Shown: one piece after another, positions 33,704-45,814 of the stretch
Numbering within the stretch: position 1 is the first letter of the stretch
Layout: each line of letters starts with the position of its first letter
Assembly (NCBI GenBank): GCA_949752795.1
Contig: OX457057.1
Coordinates: forward strand, 7,182,632 to 7,246,631
Origin: Hyperoodon ampullatus
Lineage: Eukaryota; Chordata; Mammalia; Artiodactyla; Ziphiidae
Length of the DNA stretch: 64,000 bases
Reading direction: 5' to 3'
Made by a program: the position numbers and the translations under genes
Notes under the pieces: generated by a model
What the model saw: only the letters and a program-made list of their open reading frames with translations
What the model was told of the DNA's origin: nothing
Databases searched by the model: none

Positions 33704-34668
33704 TTACAAACACGTGACTTAATAGGGTTTTTTAAAGCGGAATCTAGAATTTTCCCCTAATGACCGATCAATGACTCCGCCAGTACATTATCGTTTTCTC
33801 TTAATTTCTTCCTTTCATGAGTTAACCAGTAGTCCCATCAATTTGGGAACTTGAAACACATAGTTTGCCAATTTTTTTATCCTTATTTGTGATTGCTGGA
33901 GAAGATGGGAGTGGATAAATCCCCTCCAAGTGCTAGCACTCAGCGTCCCTCAAAAACCAGGTGGCAGGGCCCTTCCCTGGACTTTCTGCCCCTTGAGGGA
34001 GGGTCCCAAGGGAGGACCTGTCTATATACCCAGCCCTAGCAGTCCGCCTTAGTGGGGTGGGCTGTCCAGGGCTGGTGTGGGCTTTCCAGAGGGGAAGGGG
34101 TTGTCTCCTTCCACCTCTGGGGATGTGTCCTGGGAGAGCCCAAGGGGCATGGGGTAGGGGGAAATAGAGGACCAGGGGTAGGGTCTCCATCCCAGGTAGA
34201 TTTGGTTATGGGTGTGTGAAAGGGTTTAGAGCAAAATCCTGCAAGCATCCACCAGTCCTGTCCTGGGGATGGCGACCCCAGGACCCGAGAAGAGGAAGCT
34301 GGAAGAAAACTCAGCATGGCCACCTTTGGGGACCTTGATTAGTACGTTATAAACCGCTGGCAAAGCAAGCTGCAGGCAGCTGCAGGGGCGAGTGTGGCCA
34401 AGAGACGGCCAGAGCGGCCGCTCCCAATGCGGCCACGAGGGGGCGCAGCGGTGCCAGCAGGAACTCAGGGAACTGACAATTCCCTCCCGCCACTGCTGTC
34501 CAGCTGTCAACCCCCGGCCATCCACCCGTGTCACCTCGGTAACCTTCACCGACGCCCACGGGAGGTGCCATCGCCATGTTACAGACAGCCACAGACTTGG
34601 CAAGTTTCCCCAATGAAAAGTGATGAAGCAGGACTGGAGCCCAGATGCAGTCTGCCCACAGGTGGGAG
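33704..34668. other. Unique intergenic DNA
   Basis: Nothing recognised. A GC-rich stretch at 34360-34570 gives overlapping open frames on both strands without any protein family. Confidence 0.4.
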
Positions 34669-34687
34669 ACCACCCAGCCCTTGTTTT

Positions 34688-34824
34688 TTATTTTTGCTGC
34701 TGCTGCTGCTGCTGCTGTTGTCGGCTGCGCGGCATGTGGGATCTTATTCCCCGACCAGGGATCGAACCCGCGCCCCCTGCAGTAGACGTGCGGAGTGTTA
34801 ACCACTGGACCGCCAGGGAAGTCC
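34688..34824 (-). mobile_element. CHR-type SINE with (GCT)n tail
   Basis: The TSD ccacccagccc(t/c)tgtttt is at about 34670-34687 and 34825-34842. The SINE tail has become a (GCT)n repeat on the plus strand (CAG/AGC on the SINE strand). Confidence 0.9.
34696..34720. repeat. (GCT)n trinucleotide repeat
   Basis: About eight GCT units ending gttg, between the T-tract and the SINE body. Confidence 0.9.
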
Positions 34825-35056
34825 CCACCCAGCCCCTGTTTTACAGTCACCGTTGGCGCCTCAAGTGTCCCCTCCAAGGCTGATGAGACCTGGGGAGATG
34901 AGGCTGAACCGGGCAGGCCTGGATGTGGGACAACGGCGGTCCTTCGCCTCTCTAGACAGCCTCTCCTGGGGGCCCTTCTCCTGTGAGCCCCAGCTTTCCT
35001 TCTACTCCCAGATCAGGGGCTGATGACCAGGGTGAGGGGTTTTGGGCTCAGTGAAT

Positions 35057-35064
<8 letters not shown>

Positions 35065-35092
<28 letters not shown>

Positions 35093-35281
35093 GGTACGCG
35101 GGCCTCTCAATGTTGCGGCCTCTCCCGTTGCGGAACACAGGCTCCGGATGCGCAGGCTCAGCGGCCATGGCTCACGGGCCCAGCCGCTCCGCGGCATGTG
35201 GGATCTTCCCGGACCCGGGCACGAACCCGTGTCCCCTGCATCGGCAGGCAGACTCTCAACCACTGTGCCACCAGGGAAGCC
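35065..35281 (-). mobile_element. CHR-2-like SINE
   Basis: The perfect TSD cagtgaataatttttt is at 35049-35064 and 35282-35297. It has a poly-T of about 30 bases next to the body. Confidence 0.95.
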
Positions 35282-35284
35282 CAG

Positions 35285-35770
35285 TGAATAATTTTTTACT
35301 GGACTTTATATTTTAGAACGGATTTAGGTTCACAGCAAAATTGAGGGGAAAGTTCAGAGATTTCCCATTTTCCCCCTGCTCCCTCACACTCACAGCCTCC
35401 TCCACTACCACCATCCACCACCAAGTGTACAGTCAATGAACCTACGTTGACACATCATCACCCAAAGTTCATGCCTGACTGTGCGGTTCATTCTTGGTGT
35501 TGTACATTCTATGGGTTTTGAGGAATGTATAAGGACAGGTATCCAACACTGGAGTGTCATACAGAGCAGTTTGACGGCCTAAAAATCCTCTGGGCTCTTC
35601 CTATTAACCCCTCTCTCCCCCCATCCCCTGGCAACCACTGATCCTTTACCATCTCCACAGCTTTGCCTTCTTCCAGAATGTCATATACGTAGTTGGAATC
35701 ATAAAGTATGTAGCCTTTTCAGATTGGCTTCTGTCACTTACTAACATACATTTAAGCTTCCCATAGTCTT
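35285..35770 (-). mobile_element. Old L1 3' end, antisense
   Basis: Reverse L1M text: ggatttaggttcacagcaaa, then gttcattcttggtgttgtac, then cctggcaaccactgatcc. Confidence 0.75.
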
Positions 35771-36088
35771 GGGACTTCCCTGGTGGTGCAGTGGTTAAGA
35801 ATCCGCCTGCCAATGCAGGGGACACAGGTTCAATCCCTGGTCGGGGAAGATCCCCCATGCCGCGGAGCAACTAAGCCCGTGCACCACAACTGCTGAGCCC
35901 GTGTGCCACAACTACTGAAGCCCACGTGCCTAGAGCCCGTGCTCCGCAACAGGAGAAGCCACCGCAGTGAGAAGCCCCGCACACCGCAACGAAGAGTGGC
36001 CCCTGCTCTCCACAACTAGAGAAAACCCGCGTGCAGCAACAAAGACCCAACGCAGCCAAAAATAAATTTTTAAAAATACATTTTAAAA
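35771..36088 (+). mobile_element. Long CHR-type SINE
   Basis: It starts gggacttccctggtggtgc and contains gtgccacaactactgaagcc and gaagagtggcccctgctctcc, with an AAAAATA-type tail. It lies between two antisense L1 pieces. Confidence 0.9.
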
Positions 36089-36089
36089 A

Positions 36090-36345
36090 AAGGATGATGT
36101 TAGCTGTAGTCTTTTTGTAGATTTTTTTATGAAGTTGAAGAAGTTCCCCTCTTCCTAGTTTGTGGAGAGTTTTAGTCATGAATGAGTGTTGGATTTTGTC
36201 AAATGCTTTTTCTGCATCTATTGATGTGATCATGTGATTTTTTCTTCTTTACGCTGTTGATGTGATAGATTACATTCACTGATATTTGAATGTAGAATCA
36301 GCCTTACATACCTGGCATAAATCCCACTTGGTCATGGTGTTGAGT
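36090..36345 (-). mobile_element. L1 ORF2 reverse-transcriptase fragment, antisense
   Basis: A minus-strand frame from 36233 reads [20 protein letters not shown], the diagnostic RT motif of L1 ORF2. Only about 80 codons survive. Confidence 0.9.
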
Positions 36346-36349
36346 GAAT

Positions 36350-37065
36350 AATTTTATGCACTAGCCTTGTGACACGTTATGCATCCCAAGTGCTACCACA
36401 CCCGCCCACCCCAACAAAGTTGACGCATGAAATTGCAATGCTCGTCCTAACTCATGCCTCTGATTTGGAGAACTCCCTCCTTCCCTCAGTTTCCAACTTT
36501 TTAGAACAAGTAGATATGGCCAAGAGCCCACAATCCTGACACTTTCCTCCTCTCTCCTCTGCTATCTCAGGGCTCTGCCTACTTGAACTGGAAGCCACCC
36601 CAAACCTTAGGCAACAGATCAGGGGCCTAGCAGGTCCGGATCGCCCTTCTGTTGACTCTACATCCCCTACATGGTGAAACACAGGCTCTGTCGCCGAGCC
36701 CCTAGGCCCACACAATGTCCCCAGCTGGCCTTTTCAGCCTTGCTTCCTCTTACCTCCCCACTCCACTTCTCGGCCCCTTAAACTCTGGCTACAACAGACA
36801 ATAAATCAACGGGTGGTGCATTCATCCTGCACATACTTACCAAGAGTCCCTTTATGCCAGGTCCTAAGCTTGGTTCTGCAATACAAGGCAAACTAGACCC
36901 AGTTCCTGCTCTCAGGAGCCTTCAGTGCTGTGGGAAAGAGATGTGAGTAAACCAACCCCTGTAACACAGTTGGGGAGTCAGTGCCAGAACAAGGGTGACA
37001 CGGGGGTCTTTGGAAGCTCTGCAGTCTCCAGCTTCTCTGTTCCTTCTCTTCTACTCACCTTTTTA
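36350..37065. other. Unique DNA with an old repeat trace
   Basis: No gene. Bases 36838-36920 (tttatgccaggtcctaagc, ttcctgctctcaggagcc) resemble an ancient, unnamed mammalian repeat. Confidence 0.4.
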
Positions 37066-37080
37066 AATGTTCTTCCTGGA

Positions 37081-37194
37081 GAATTCCCTGGCGGTCCAGT
37101 GGTTAGGACTCAGTGCTTTCACTGCTGTAGCCAGGTTCCGTCCCTATTGGGGAACTAAAATCCCACGAGCCACAGCCAAAAAAAAAAAAAAAAA
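37081..37194 (+). mobile_element. CHR-type SINE (short form)
   Basis: The perfect TSD gttcttcctgga is at 37069-37080 and 37195-37206. It has a 16-base A-tail. Confidence 0.92.
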
Positions 37195-37385
37195 GTTCTT
37201 CCTGGATTCTTGGTGCAGCAAACTCCTATTCATCCTGCAAAACCCAGCTCAAATGCTTTCTATTTCATGAATCGTTTCTTGGTTGTCCTTCCTGCTCAGG
37301 CAGACTTAATTGCCCCTTTGTCTTTGCTTTTACAGCATTTGATGCATGCTCCAAGGCCCACCTTTGGTTCACGCTACACTGGATA
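37195..37385 (-). repeat. L2 LINE fragment, antisense
   Basis: Text catcctgcaaaacccagctc, then tgtctttgcttttacagc is typical reverse L2. Confidence 0.6.
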
Positions 37386-37389
37386 TTCC

Positions 37390-39868
37390 TGACCCCAAGT
37401 ACAACTCCCTAGGAGAGTGTAGTGCTGGTCCCTATGTGGCCACCATGTCCCACCAGGCAGCCTGGGCTTCTGCTTTCAGCTCCAACTGCATCCCCCCAAT
37501 TCTCCCTCTGGTGCCAGCATGAGACCTTCCCCAGTCCCCCTCCTTTCTGCTGCAAGCACTTTAATCTCCATCCTTCTCCCAAGACTAGAGAAGCATCATT
37601 TAAAGCATCCTTGAAAGTGCTCAGTGGCACCGGGCATTGGGAGCCCGGACAGGGCTACCCCGTGCGGTCGGGCGGGATGTGCACATTGCACATCAAAGGG
37701 GGTACCATTCACATCACAGGCATGCTGGACATCATAGATTTGTATGTTTAGTGCACCAGTTTCCTGACCATCAAGGGTCTTGAGGAAGGGATGCCTTTTA
37801 CAAATTTTCACAGGGCAATGGCCCTGAGCCTGGGGTAGCCGAGGCTGGAGGAAGCCAGCTGCCTCGGTGCTGAACAGCACTGAGGATGCTGGGCCCAGGA
37901 AAGTCGAGGGAAGGAGGGGGAGGGGAGAGCATGGCTCCAGATTCAGCCTCAGCCCTGGACTTCCCCCTGTTCTGGACTTTCTTCTCCTGGTGGCTCCCAC
38001 TGGGCCAGGTACGAGTGGCTGCTGATTAACGGAGGCCTCCAGGCAGCTGTGTGCGGCTTTTACCATGAGCTGTGGGCGTGTAAACTTTTCAAAGTCAAGT
38101 GTGGGTGAAGAGGCATCTAGCATGGAGATGGAGAACAAGGCTGTGGGTGTGGTGAGCAACGGGTCCAGCCCCAGCTGTGCATGACCTTGGACCAGTCACC
38201 TCATTTCTCAGCCTCCACATCTATGGGTTTGGGGCAGCGAGGCTACCACCTACCGCACGGACTTTTTGCGGAGTAGAAATAGGACTTTGCATGTAAATCA
38301 CTTAGCATGTAAACCTGCATACGGGTAACCATCAAAGAATAAAACAGCAGTGGAATGGAGGCCCAGCAGGAGGCACCGGGCTCTGGGACCTTTAGGAGAC
38401 CACAAACCTGTTTTAATTACTTTACAAAATCGGAAGAAAAAAAGTGAATATATTAGTAATGAATGTAGAGAGGGAAATCCAGCCTGAATTATGTTTGTCT
38501 TTATGCACTTATAAAATATATCTTAAAAAAATTTTAATGAAAGAAGGGACCCGGGAAAGCAGAAGTTCTCAGGGCCCGTGGAAGTCACAGCACAGCCCTG
38601 AGCCCTACAGTGTGCGAACGTTCTGGTCGCCCGTTCTTCGGGGATGTCAGTCCACTTTGCAAATAACAACGAAGCTCTGTATAGGACACAGTGGAGGATA
38701 AATTCTAGGCAGATGCTCTTGGGGCCCCCCCACCATGCCCACAGCCCCACTGTTGTCCTGGGGGAGAGTGGAAGACAAACCACACATCTTTACCTTCGAG
38801 GCTTGACAGTGGATGACAGAAAGTATTGATCCAGTGATTTGATTCTGGGTTTCCCTGGCGATGTTCAGGTTCAGAGTCTCATTGGAGAAAGAGAAACAGG
38901 AAAACACTTGGCACCAGAGACTCAAACAAACCGCTCTGATCCAGGAGGGCTGGCGGCAGCCAGAGCTTATAAATAACTGTGGCGTGGCCCCAGCCCTGGA
39001 GCCAGCGCGTACAGGCCGTCCCGCCTGGGCCTCAGCTGGCACCCGTGGCATCAGCGAGCTGTTATCTGCTGCTGGAGAAGGAGGGAGTTGCAGAAGGCGT
39101 CTCGGGTGACTTTCATGGGTGCACTTGCTCTGGTCCCACAGGTAGACAGGCTCCCACCCGGCCAGCGTGGGAAAGGTCACGGGGCTCATGTTACTTGCCT
39201 TTTGAACGAGTGTCCCTCAGAGCCCCTCAGCCTGGGACCCAAACGTGTTTATTATGAAATGTGTTTTAACAACCCGTGCTGCTTTCTTCTGGGGCAAAAG
39301 GATGCGAGAGGAGGGGTGCACGTGGGCAGACTCCTAAGAGCCGTCGGGCTTAGAAGCTGTGGCTGTGTGCAGGGATGAGGGGTCGCCACCCTCGTGGGGC
39401 TCAGTGAGCCCACTGTCCCATGGGCACTGTCCCTTCTCACGGGGCCGGGCTGTGCCCCGCCAAGCTGTCAACATCTTGCCGCCAATCCCGCTTACACACA
39501 CCAAAAGGAAGCAACAGGCCAACCTGCCTGTCACCATCCAGGTTAGACTCAGTGTCTCCCTGTACAAAGACAGGATGCTCTCTGGGGCCACTTCCGGGTC
39601 TGACCTCTGGTTCCCAGCCTGACTAAGCATCCCTCTCCTGACTAGGGTACTTTAGGGGTGGGAAGAGCTGCCGAGGAGAGGACCTTATGGGCAGGGCAAT
39701 AGATGACCCCCAGGACCACTTCCAAGGCCTGGCCACTGAGGTTTGGGTTTAACCCTTTAATCCCCCCCAGCTCCCCACCCCACGCCCCTCAGGTTCCTGC
39801 AGTGCTAGCTGGTGCTGGAATGGAAGATCTCAGGGAGAGGCCAGGCCAGAGTCTATCTGAATTAGATT
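37390..39868. other. Unique intergenic DNA, about 2.5 kb
   Basis: No gene recognised. The longest open frames (minus 37596-38159, 187 codons; minus 38647-39189, 180 codons) show no domain. A MIR-like trace lies at about 38180-38260 (accttggaccagtcacctc). Confidence 0.45.
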
Positions 39869-39882
39869 CCCAGAGCTTTTTT

Positions 39883-40082
39883 TTTTTTTTTTGCTGTACG
39901 CGGGCCTCTCACTGCTGTGGCCTCTCCCATTGCAGCACAGGCTCCGGATACGCAGGCTCAGCGGCCATGGCTCACGGGCCCAGCTGCTCCGCGGCATGTG
40001 GGATCTTCCCGGACCGGGGCACGAACCCGTGTCCCCTGCATCGGCAGACGGACTCTCAACCACTGCGCCACCAGGGAAGCCC
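39883..40082 (-). mobile_element. CHR-2-like SINE
   Basis: The imperfect TSD cccag(a/t)gct(t/c)tttt is at 39869-39882 and 40083-40096. The body lacks the bases ggag within the usual ttgcggagcacagg (here ttgcagcacagg). Confidence 0.92.
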
Positions 40083-40354
40083 CCCAGTGCTCTTTTGAGT
40101 ATTAGGGAGCCAAGTGCAAGAGCCCTGGGGGAGCTGACCGCAGAGCAGGTCCCTGCCTGGCCACGGCCCGATCACAGCCTCCTACCGCCTCTCCCTCCCA
40201 CGTGGGCAAAGCGGAATACTAGCGTCCACCGCGTAGGTTATTCCAGGGATTAGATGGTGTAAGTAGGTTAAGGCTTAGCCTACATAGTCCCTGACACATG
40301 GCAAATGCTGCTTTATTTTAATATACCTTACAGATGAAGAACAGAGACTCAGGA

Positions 40355-40800
40355 CTGTATTAATTTCCTGGGGCGGCCATAACAAATTTCCACCAACTGG
40401 GTGGTGGAAAACAACAGAAATGTACTCTCTCACAGTTCCAGAGGCAGAGTCTGAAATCAAGGTGTCGGCAGGAACTGGCTCCCTCCAAACGCTCCAGGGG
40501 AGGAAACTTCCTGGCCTCTAACAGCTTCCGGTGGCTCCAGGCCTTCCTTGCCTTGTGGCTGCCCCACCCCAGTCTCTGTCTCTGTTCCTCACGACCTTCT
40601 CCTCCTACTGGCTTTTGTGAGAATACCAGTTATTAGATTTAGGGCCAATGACAGATAATCCAGGATGATCTCAAGTAGAGATTCTTAATCACATCTGCAA
40701 AGACCCTTTTTTTCCAGATAAGGTCACGTTCACAGGTTCTGGGTGGACCTATTTTTTGGGGAGGGGAGGGCACCATTCAACCCACCACGGGGCCTAACAC
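40355..40800 (-). repeat. MaLR-like LTR, antisense
   Basis: It runs from attaatttcctggggcggcc, through ctctcacagttccagaggc, to ataaggtcacgttcacagg and accattcaaccc. Confidence 0.6.
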
Positions 40801-41580
40801 CCCACGTGAGTTCATGGTGAAAGGGAAGATAAACCAGCTCCTTCAATGCCCGCCGGTGGTGGACGGGGAGAACCGGGCACCAGGAAACACGGAGCGTCCA
40901 GATTCCCCACCAACGTGCTGAGAGGTTACAAGCAAGGCCAACAGGTCTGCAGGTAGAGCTGGAAATGGAGGGAGAGCGAATTCTTCGTAATTGCTCTGAA
41001 AAGCCACCTGGCCTCCCCCTGCTTCCCCCGTGACAGGTCACTCTCATTGAGAACAGATGCGTGTGACTCTGTACATGTGACGCTCCCTCTCAGATTAGCT
41101 TCTGGAACTGATTTCTTTGGCTGCTTTGCTATTTCCTAACCCTGCTGCTGTAATCACGTTTGATCTGGCATCAGAAAGTGGTCCCTGCCCCGAGACAGGG
41201 TCGCAGTCCTGCAGACGGGACTAAAATTCTGTCACTTGCAAAATTGTCCCCCATTCCAATCCCAATTCGCGTCTTAGAGCAGAGGGAGGTGAGGGTCCAA
41301 AGGTGAAACGACCGTGACTGTTTTCTTTGTGCACGACCTTCTCCACCTCTGGGACCCACAGCCTAAGAGGCTTCACAGGTGTGCATGGCAAGCTCCTGTG
41401 TAAGGACAGATCTGGGCACCTTTGAATAAGCCTCCTTGGCAGGTCCTGAGTCAGCCTGAAGCCGAAGTTGGCGCTGTCATGAAAGTAACCCTGAGTCAGC
41501 CTGAGAATTCACTGGTGAGTGTGACTAATCTCAGTGGATATCACCTTAAAGCAATCGATAAGGGTATGGTTTTGTTTGTT
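40800..41580. other. Unique intergenic DNA
   Basis: No gene or repeat recognised. A short direct repeat, cctgagtcagcctga (41446-41460) and ccctgagtcagcctga (41489-41504), lies here. Confidence 0.4.
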
Positions 41581-41584
41581 TTGT

Positions 41585-41850
41585 TTTGTAACAGCTTCAT
41601 TAAACTGTAGTTCACATAGCATACTATTCACCCATCTGAAGTGTACAATTCAATGGTTTTTAGTAGAGTCACAGACTTGTGCAATCCTCACCACAATCAA
41701 TTTTAGAAGGTGTTCATCACCCCTTACCCCTTAGCCATCACCCCCTAATTCTCCCTCCCCTCAGCCAGTGACAACCACTACTCTTTTCTTTCTGGTTATA
41801 GATTTGCCTGTTCTGGACATTTCATATAAATGGAATCATATAATACGTGG

Positions 41851-41858
<8 letters not shown>
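41585..41858 (-). mobile_element. Old L1 3' end, antisense
   Basis: Reverse L1M text: cagcttcattaaactgtag, then ttcaatggtttttagtag, then catttcatataaatggaatc. Confidence 0.75.
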
Positions 41859-41905
<47 letters not shown>

Positions 41906-41985
41906 TCACTTTGCTGTATACCTGAAACTAACACAACATCATAAATCAACTATACTCCAATAAAAAAAATTTAAAAAAGAAAATG
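41859..41985 (+). mobile_element. L1 3' terminus with (TA)n
   Basis: A tract of about 44 bases of TA (41859-41902) leads into gattcactttgctgtatacc and caactatactccaataaaa. Only the last ~130 bases of the L1 are present. Confidence 0.85.
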
Positions 41986-43012
41986 AGCTATAGAGCCATG
42001 AAAAGACAATAACATAAAATAAATAAATAAAATGCAGAAGATGGAGATGGAAAACTGATCAGTGCTTGCCAAGGGTAGGAAGGAGGACTGAATAGGTGAA
42101 GCACAGGGGATTTGCAGGGGGGTGTGAAACCGTTTTCTATGATACTGTGGTGGTGGATGTGTGACATTGCCCATTGTCAAGCCGGCAGCACAGAGTACTT
42201 TAATGGAGGCGAATTTTTAAAAACTCAATTAGGAGATTGGGGGATGCCAGCACGGAATGCAGACTGTGAGAAGAGAATCTAAGTGCGTTAGAAAAGTGAC
42301 ATAACCTCCCTGAAGGAGGTGGGGAAGAAGAGGTGCTGATCTAAAGTTACCTAAGCAACTCTGGGAATGAGTGGCAACCGTAAGACTTTAGACAGAGTCT
42401 TCAGACAAAAGGAGCTGCATGTAGCACTGTGCTCTTGCTGATAGAGTCATTTCTCATGGTAAACAGGCTAACAATCCTGAACCTCACGGATAAATAAACA
42501 AGTAAAGGGATGACGGGTGGTGGAAGCCTGGTCTCTCCCTGTCAGAGAGGGAAGTTACAGATAAGCCAGGGGGAAGCTAGAATGAACCCCGTGGTACTGG
42601 TTTAGGGCTGGAGATATCAGTAGAGACTCATGTTTAGCTTATATAAATATAGATGCATAAACACAGAAATCCTAAGTATGTGTCTATACACAGGTTTCTT
42701 ATATTTACACATACATTTCCAGTTTTGTCCCTTGAGAGGGCTGGAAGCAACGATACCCACATAGCAAGGAGCACACACAGCACCCAGACCTGGATTCCTA
42801 AGCCCGTTCCTCAGTAACAGACACCAGGGCTCCTTGGAGAAGTGGCTGATTCTAGCCTGGGGGAGGAGCCTGGAGCATCTTGTAAAGCCAGGAAGTAAGG
42901 AAGGAAGTGCTCCCAAAACAAAGTGATGGGGCTAGTCAAAGGAACACAAAGCCAACAAAAGAGCCCCCAGTGGCAAACGTTGGAACAATTTGAACAAAAA
43001 ATCATGTATTTG

Positions 43013-43300
43013 GGGCTTCCCTGGTGGCGCAGTGGTTGAGAGTCTGCCTGCTAATGCAGGGGACACGGGTTCGAGCCCTGGTCTGGGAGGATCCCACATG
43101 CCACGGAGCAAGTAGGCCCATGAGCCATGGCCGCTGGGCCTGCGCGTCTGGAGCCTGTGCTCCGCAACAAGAGAGGCCGCGATAGTGAGCGGCCCGCGCA
43201 CCGCGATGAAGAGTGGCCCCCGCTTGCCACAACTAGAGAAAGCCCTCGCACAGAAAAGAAGACCCAACACAGCAAAAATAAATAAATAAATTAATAAACT
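43013..43300 (+). mobile_element. Long CHR-type SINE in old L1
   Basis: It starts gggcttccctggtggcgcag and has the hybrid long form with cgcgatgaagagtggccccc and an (AAATA)n tail. Confidence 0.9.
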
Positions 43301-43506
43301 CCTACCCCCAACATCTTCAGAAAAAAAAGAAAACCACAGCTTTAAAATAATAATAATAATAATGTATTTGATAAAAACTCGAAGAATAAAATAAATATCT
43401 GTGAGTCTACACTGATACAAATAAATGATTGAATCAGCAAATAAATGGGAGAGAGAAATCTCCCGTACAGGAAAATTCTAAATAATTGAAGTAAATATTG
43501 ACCCTT

Positions 43507-43755
43507 CAGGGGATGGCATGAACTGGGAGACTGGGACTGACATATATACACTACTCTGAATAAAAGAGATAACTAATGAGAACCTCCTTATAGCACAAGG
43601 AACGCCACTCAGTGCTCTGTGGTGACCTAAATGGGAAGGAAATCCAAAACAGAGGGGAGATAGGTACACGTATAGCTGATTCACTTTGCTGTACAGCAGA
43701 AACCAGAAACTAACACAACATTGTCAAGCAACTATACTCCAATTAAAAAATATAT
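43507..43755 (+). mobile_element. Young 5'-truncated L1 tail in old L1
   Basis: The L1 3' UTR ends gcaactatactccaattaaa. The flanks tattgaccc-ttcagggg (about 43495) and tatcgaccccctcaagg (about 43757) are an imperfect TSD. Confidence 0.82.
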
Positions 43756-44354
43756 ATATCGACCCCCTCAAGGATGTGAAGCACGACTCCCCACCCACTA
43801 AGTAGGGGCTGCACCTAGTGACTTCTTCCGAGGAGCACAGTATGGGAGGACAAGGAAGAACTTCACAGACATCACCTCAGCCAGGTGATCAAGGTCGGCG
43901 TCCACGGTGGGAAGTATGCTGGCAGCAGACACCCTCGATATGACGTGACGAGAATGGCATTTTGCCTGTGTGGTCTTCCTCCCAAGAGCCCACAAACACC
44001 AGTCTAGTCATGAGGAAAAAACAAAAACCACCACGCAAACCCAAAACGAGGGGAAGTCTACAGAAACACCTGACCCGCACTTCCAAAAACTGTCAAGATT
44101 ATCAAAGACAAGGAAAGTCTGAGAAACTGTCACAGCCAAGAGCAGCCTAAGGAGGCGTGACAACGAAATGTCATGTGATGTTCTGGGTGGGATCCTGGAA
44201 CAGAAGAAGGACATTAGGTAAAAACTAAGGAAATCTGAAGAGCGTATGGACTTTAGTTAATAATAATGTATAACTGGGTGGGAGGGCTGTGTACGGGAAC
44301 TCTCTGTATACTTTCCTGTAAATCATAAACGATTCTAAACATAAAAGTTCTATT

Positions 44355-45215
44355 TGAAAACAAAGCCACAACATACAAGAGGGGACCGGGATGGAGCTGG
44401 AGGGGATGTGGGAGCTTTGGGCCCCACCCCCTTCCACCTCCCAGGAAGGAGGGGAGAAGGGATGGTGCCGTGTGCATGGGTCCCTGGCAGGAAGCCACGG
44501 GAGTTCAAGGCAGCAGCCCGTCATCTGTTTTCCCTTTGCAGACAAGCTGGCGTCTTTTAGGGGCCGGGAAGGGGGGTGGGTGGAGTCTGAGCAAAGAGGA
44601 GGTTTGCAGAGGCCATTGCTGGGAGAGCACCCAGCGGAGGGCACAGAGCTTGAATGTGCTGGCGTCATCTACTAAACTATGGAATATGAGCATTTTGCCT
44701 CCCTACTCTTGGAAAAGAAAAAAACGCAACTATCTGGGACTCTCTCCCTTTTGCCACCTTAAGACATACCGACTGGGCTCTGAGGCTGGACACTCAGAAT
44801 CCTCTGCTCTGGGATAAAGTTCAGAGGTTTTTTACTCTCCAAAAAGAGTTGAATTTTCTGCAGCCGGGGGCTGAGGGAGTGGCAGGCAGGGAAAGGGGAG
44901 ACTGAGGGCCAGCCTGTGTCCTTGGGGGCCCAAGTGGAACAGCCACCTGGAGGATGTGGGGACCAGGTGGGACTGGGCCTCCCAGCTTCATCCAGAAGAG
45001 GGCAGCTAGGACAGAGGGCAGAGCAGCAGCGACCAATGAAGCCAGAAGTTCCAAGGGTCCTGCCCCAACGTCTCAATGGCCTGAGAGGACCCTCAGCGTC
45101 TCCGAAGGTGGGAAAGCAGGAGGGCGGAGCTGCAGTGAAGCCTGATAATGAATTTCCCTTCCGTGCTGCATGACCCAGCCCCGGAGCAGATATACTTTGA
45201 TTTAAAGAAAATTAC
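44355..45215. other. Unique intergenic DNA
   Basis: About 860 bases with no recognised repeat or gene; the open frames at 44225-44817 are mutually overlapping and lack domains. Confidence 0.4.
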
Positions 45216-45221
45216 GTGTCC

Positions 45222-45525
45222 GGGGACTTCCCTGGTGGTCCAGTGGTTAAGAATCCGCCTTCCAATGCAGGGGACGTGGATTCGATCCCTGGTCAGGGAA
45301 CTAAGACCCCACATGCTGTTGGGCAACAAAGCCCACGCATCTCAACTATTGAGCCCAAGCGCTCTAGAGGCCACGCGCCACAACTAGAGAGAAGCCCGCG
45401 CCACAAATAGAGAAGCCCATGCGTCTGCAACAAAGAGCCTGCACGCCACAGCGAAAGGTCCTGCATGCCAAAACTAAGACATGACGCAGCCAAATAAAAT
45501 AAATAAATTAATTTTTTTAAAAAAG
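45222..45525 (+). mobile_element. Long CHR-type SINE
   Basis: It starts ggggacttccctggtggtcc. The 3' half has several repeats of the gccacaactagag type and ends in an (AAATA)n-like tail. Confidence 0.9.
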
Positions 45526-45561
45526 AATAAGTATGGCATGCTACCATTAAAAAAAAAGATG

Positions 45562-45768
45562 AGGGCTTCCCTGGTGGCGCAGTGGTTGGGAGTCCGCCTG
45601 CCGATGCAGGGGACACGGGTTCGTGCCCCGGTCCGGGAAGATCCCACATGCCGCGGAGCGGCTGGGCCCGTGAGCCATGGCCGCTGAGCCTGTGCATCCA
45701 GAGCCTGTGCTCCGCAACGGGAGAGGCCACAACAGTGAGAGGCCCGCGTACCGCAAAAAAAAAAAATT
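45562..45768 (+). mobile_element. CHR-2-like SINE
   Basis: It starts gggcttccctggtggcgcag and ends cccgcgtaccgcaaaaaaa. It lies about 40 bases after the previous SINE in an A-rich spacer. Confidence 0.93.
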
Positions 45769-45814
45769 TTTTTTAATTAAAAAAATTTTTAAAAAGAAGA
45801 AGAAAATAAAGTGT

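Larger units (their letters stand above)
41990..44350 (+). mobile_element. Old L1 (L1ME-like), split by a SINE and a younger L1
   Basis: Plus-orientation ancient L1 text: gatcagtgcttgccaaggg (42058), tgcatgtagcactgtgctc (42416), aaatatctgtgagtctacac (43393), actgtcacagccaagagcagcc (44127), aggacattaggtaaaaactaagg (44208) and taaatcataaacgattctaaa (44320). A long CHR SINE and a young L1 tail interrupt it. The earlier portion (41990-42300) may be a separate copy. Confidence 0.6.

Noticed and set aside
34347..34877. 176-codon minus-strand frame as an exon-containing gene
   Set aside because: Part of it is a translated SINE and the rest is GC-rich unique DNA without any match I know.
37596..38159. 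187-codon minus-strand open frame
   Set aside because: No recognisable family; bordered by frames of similar length on the other strand.
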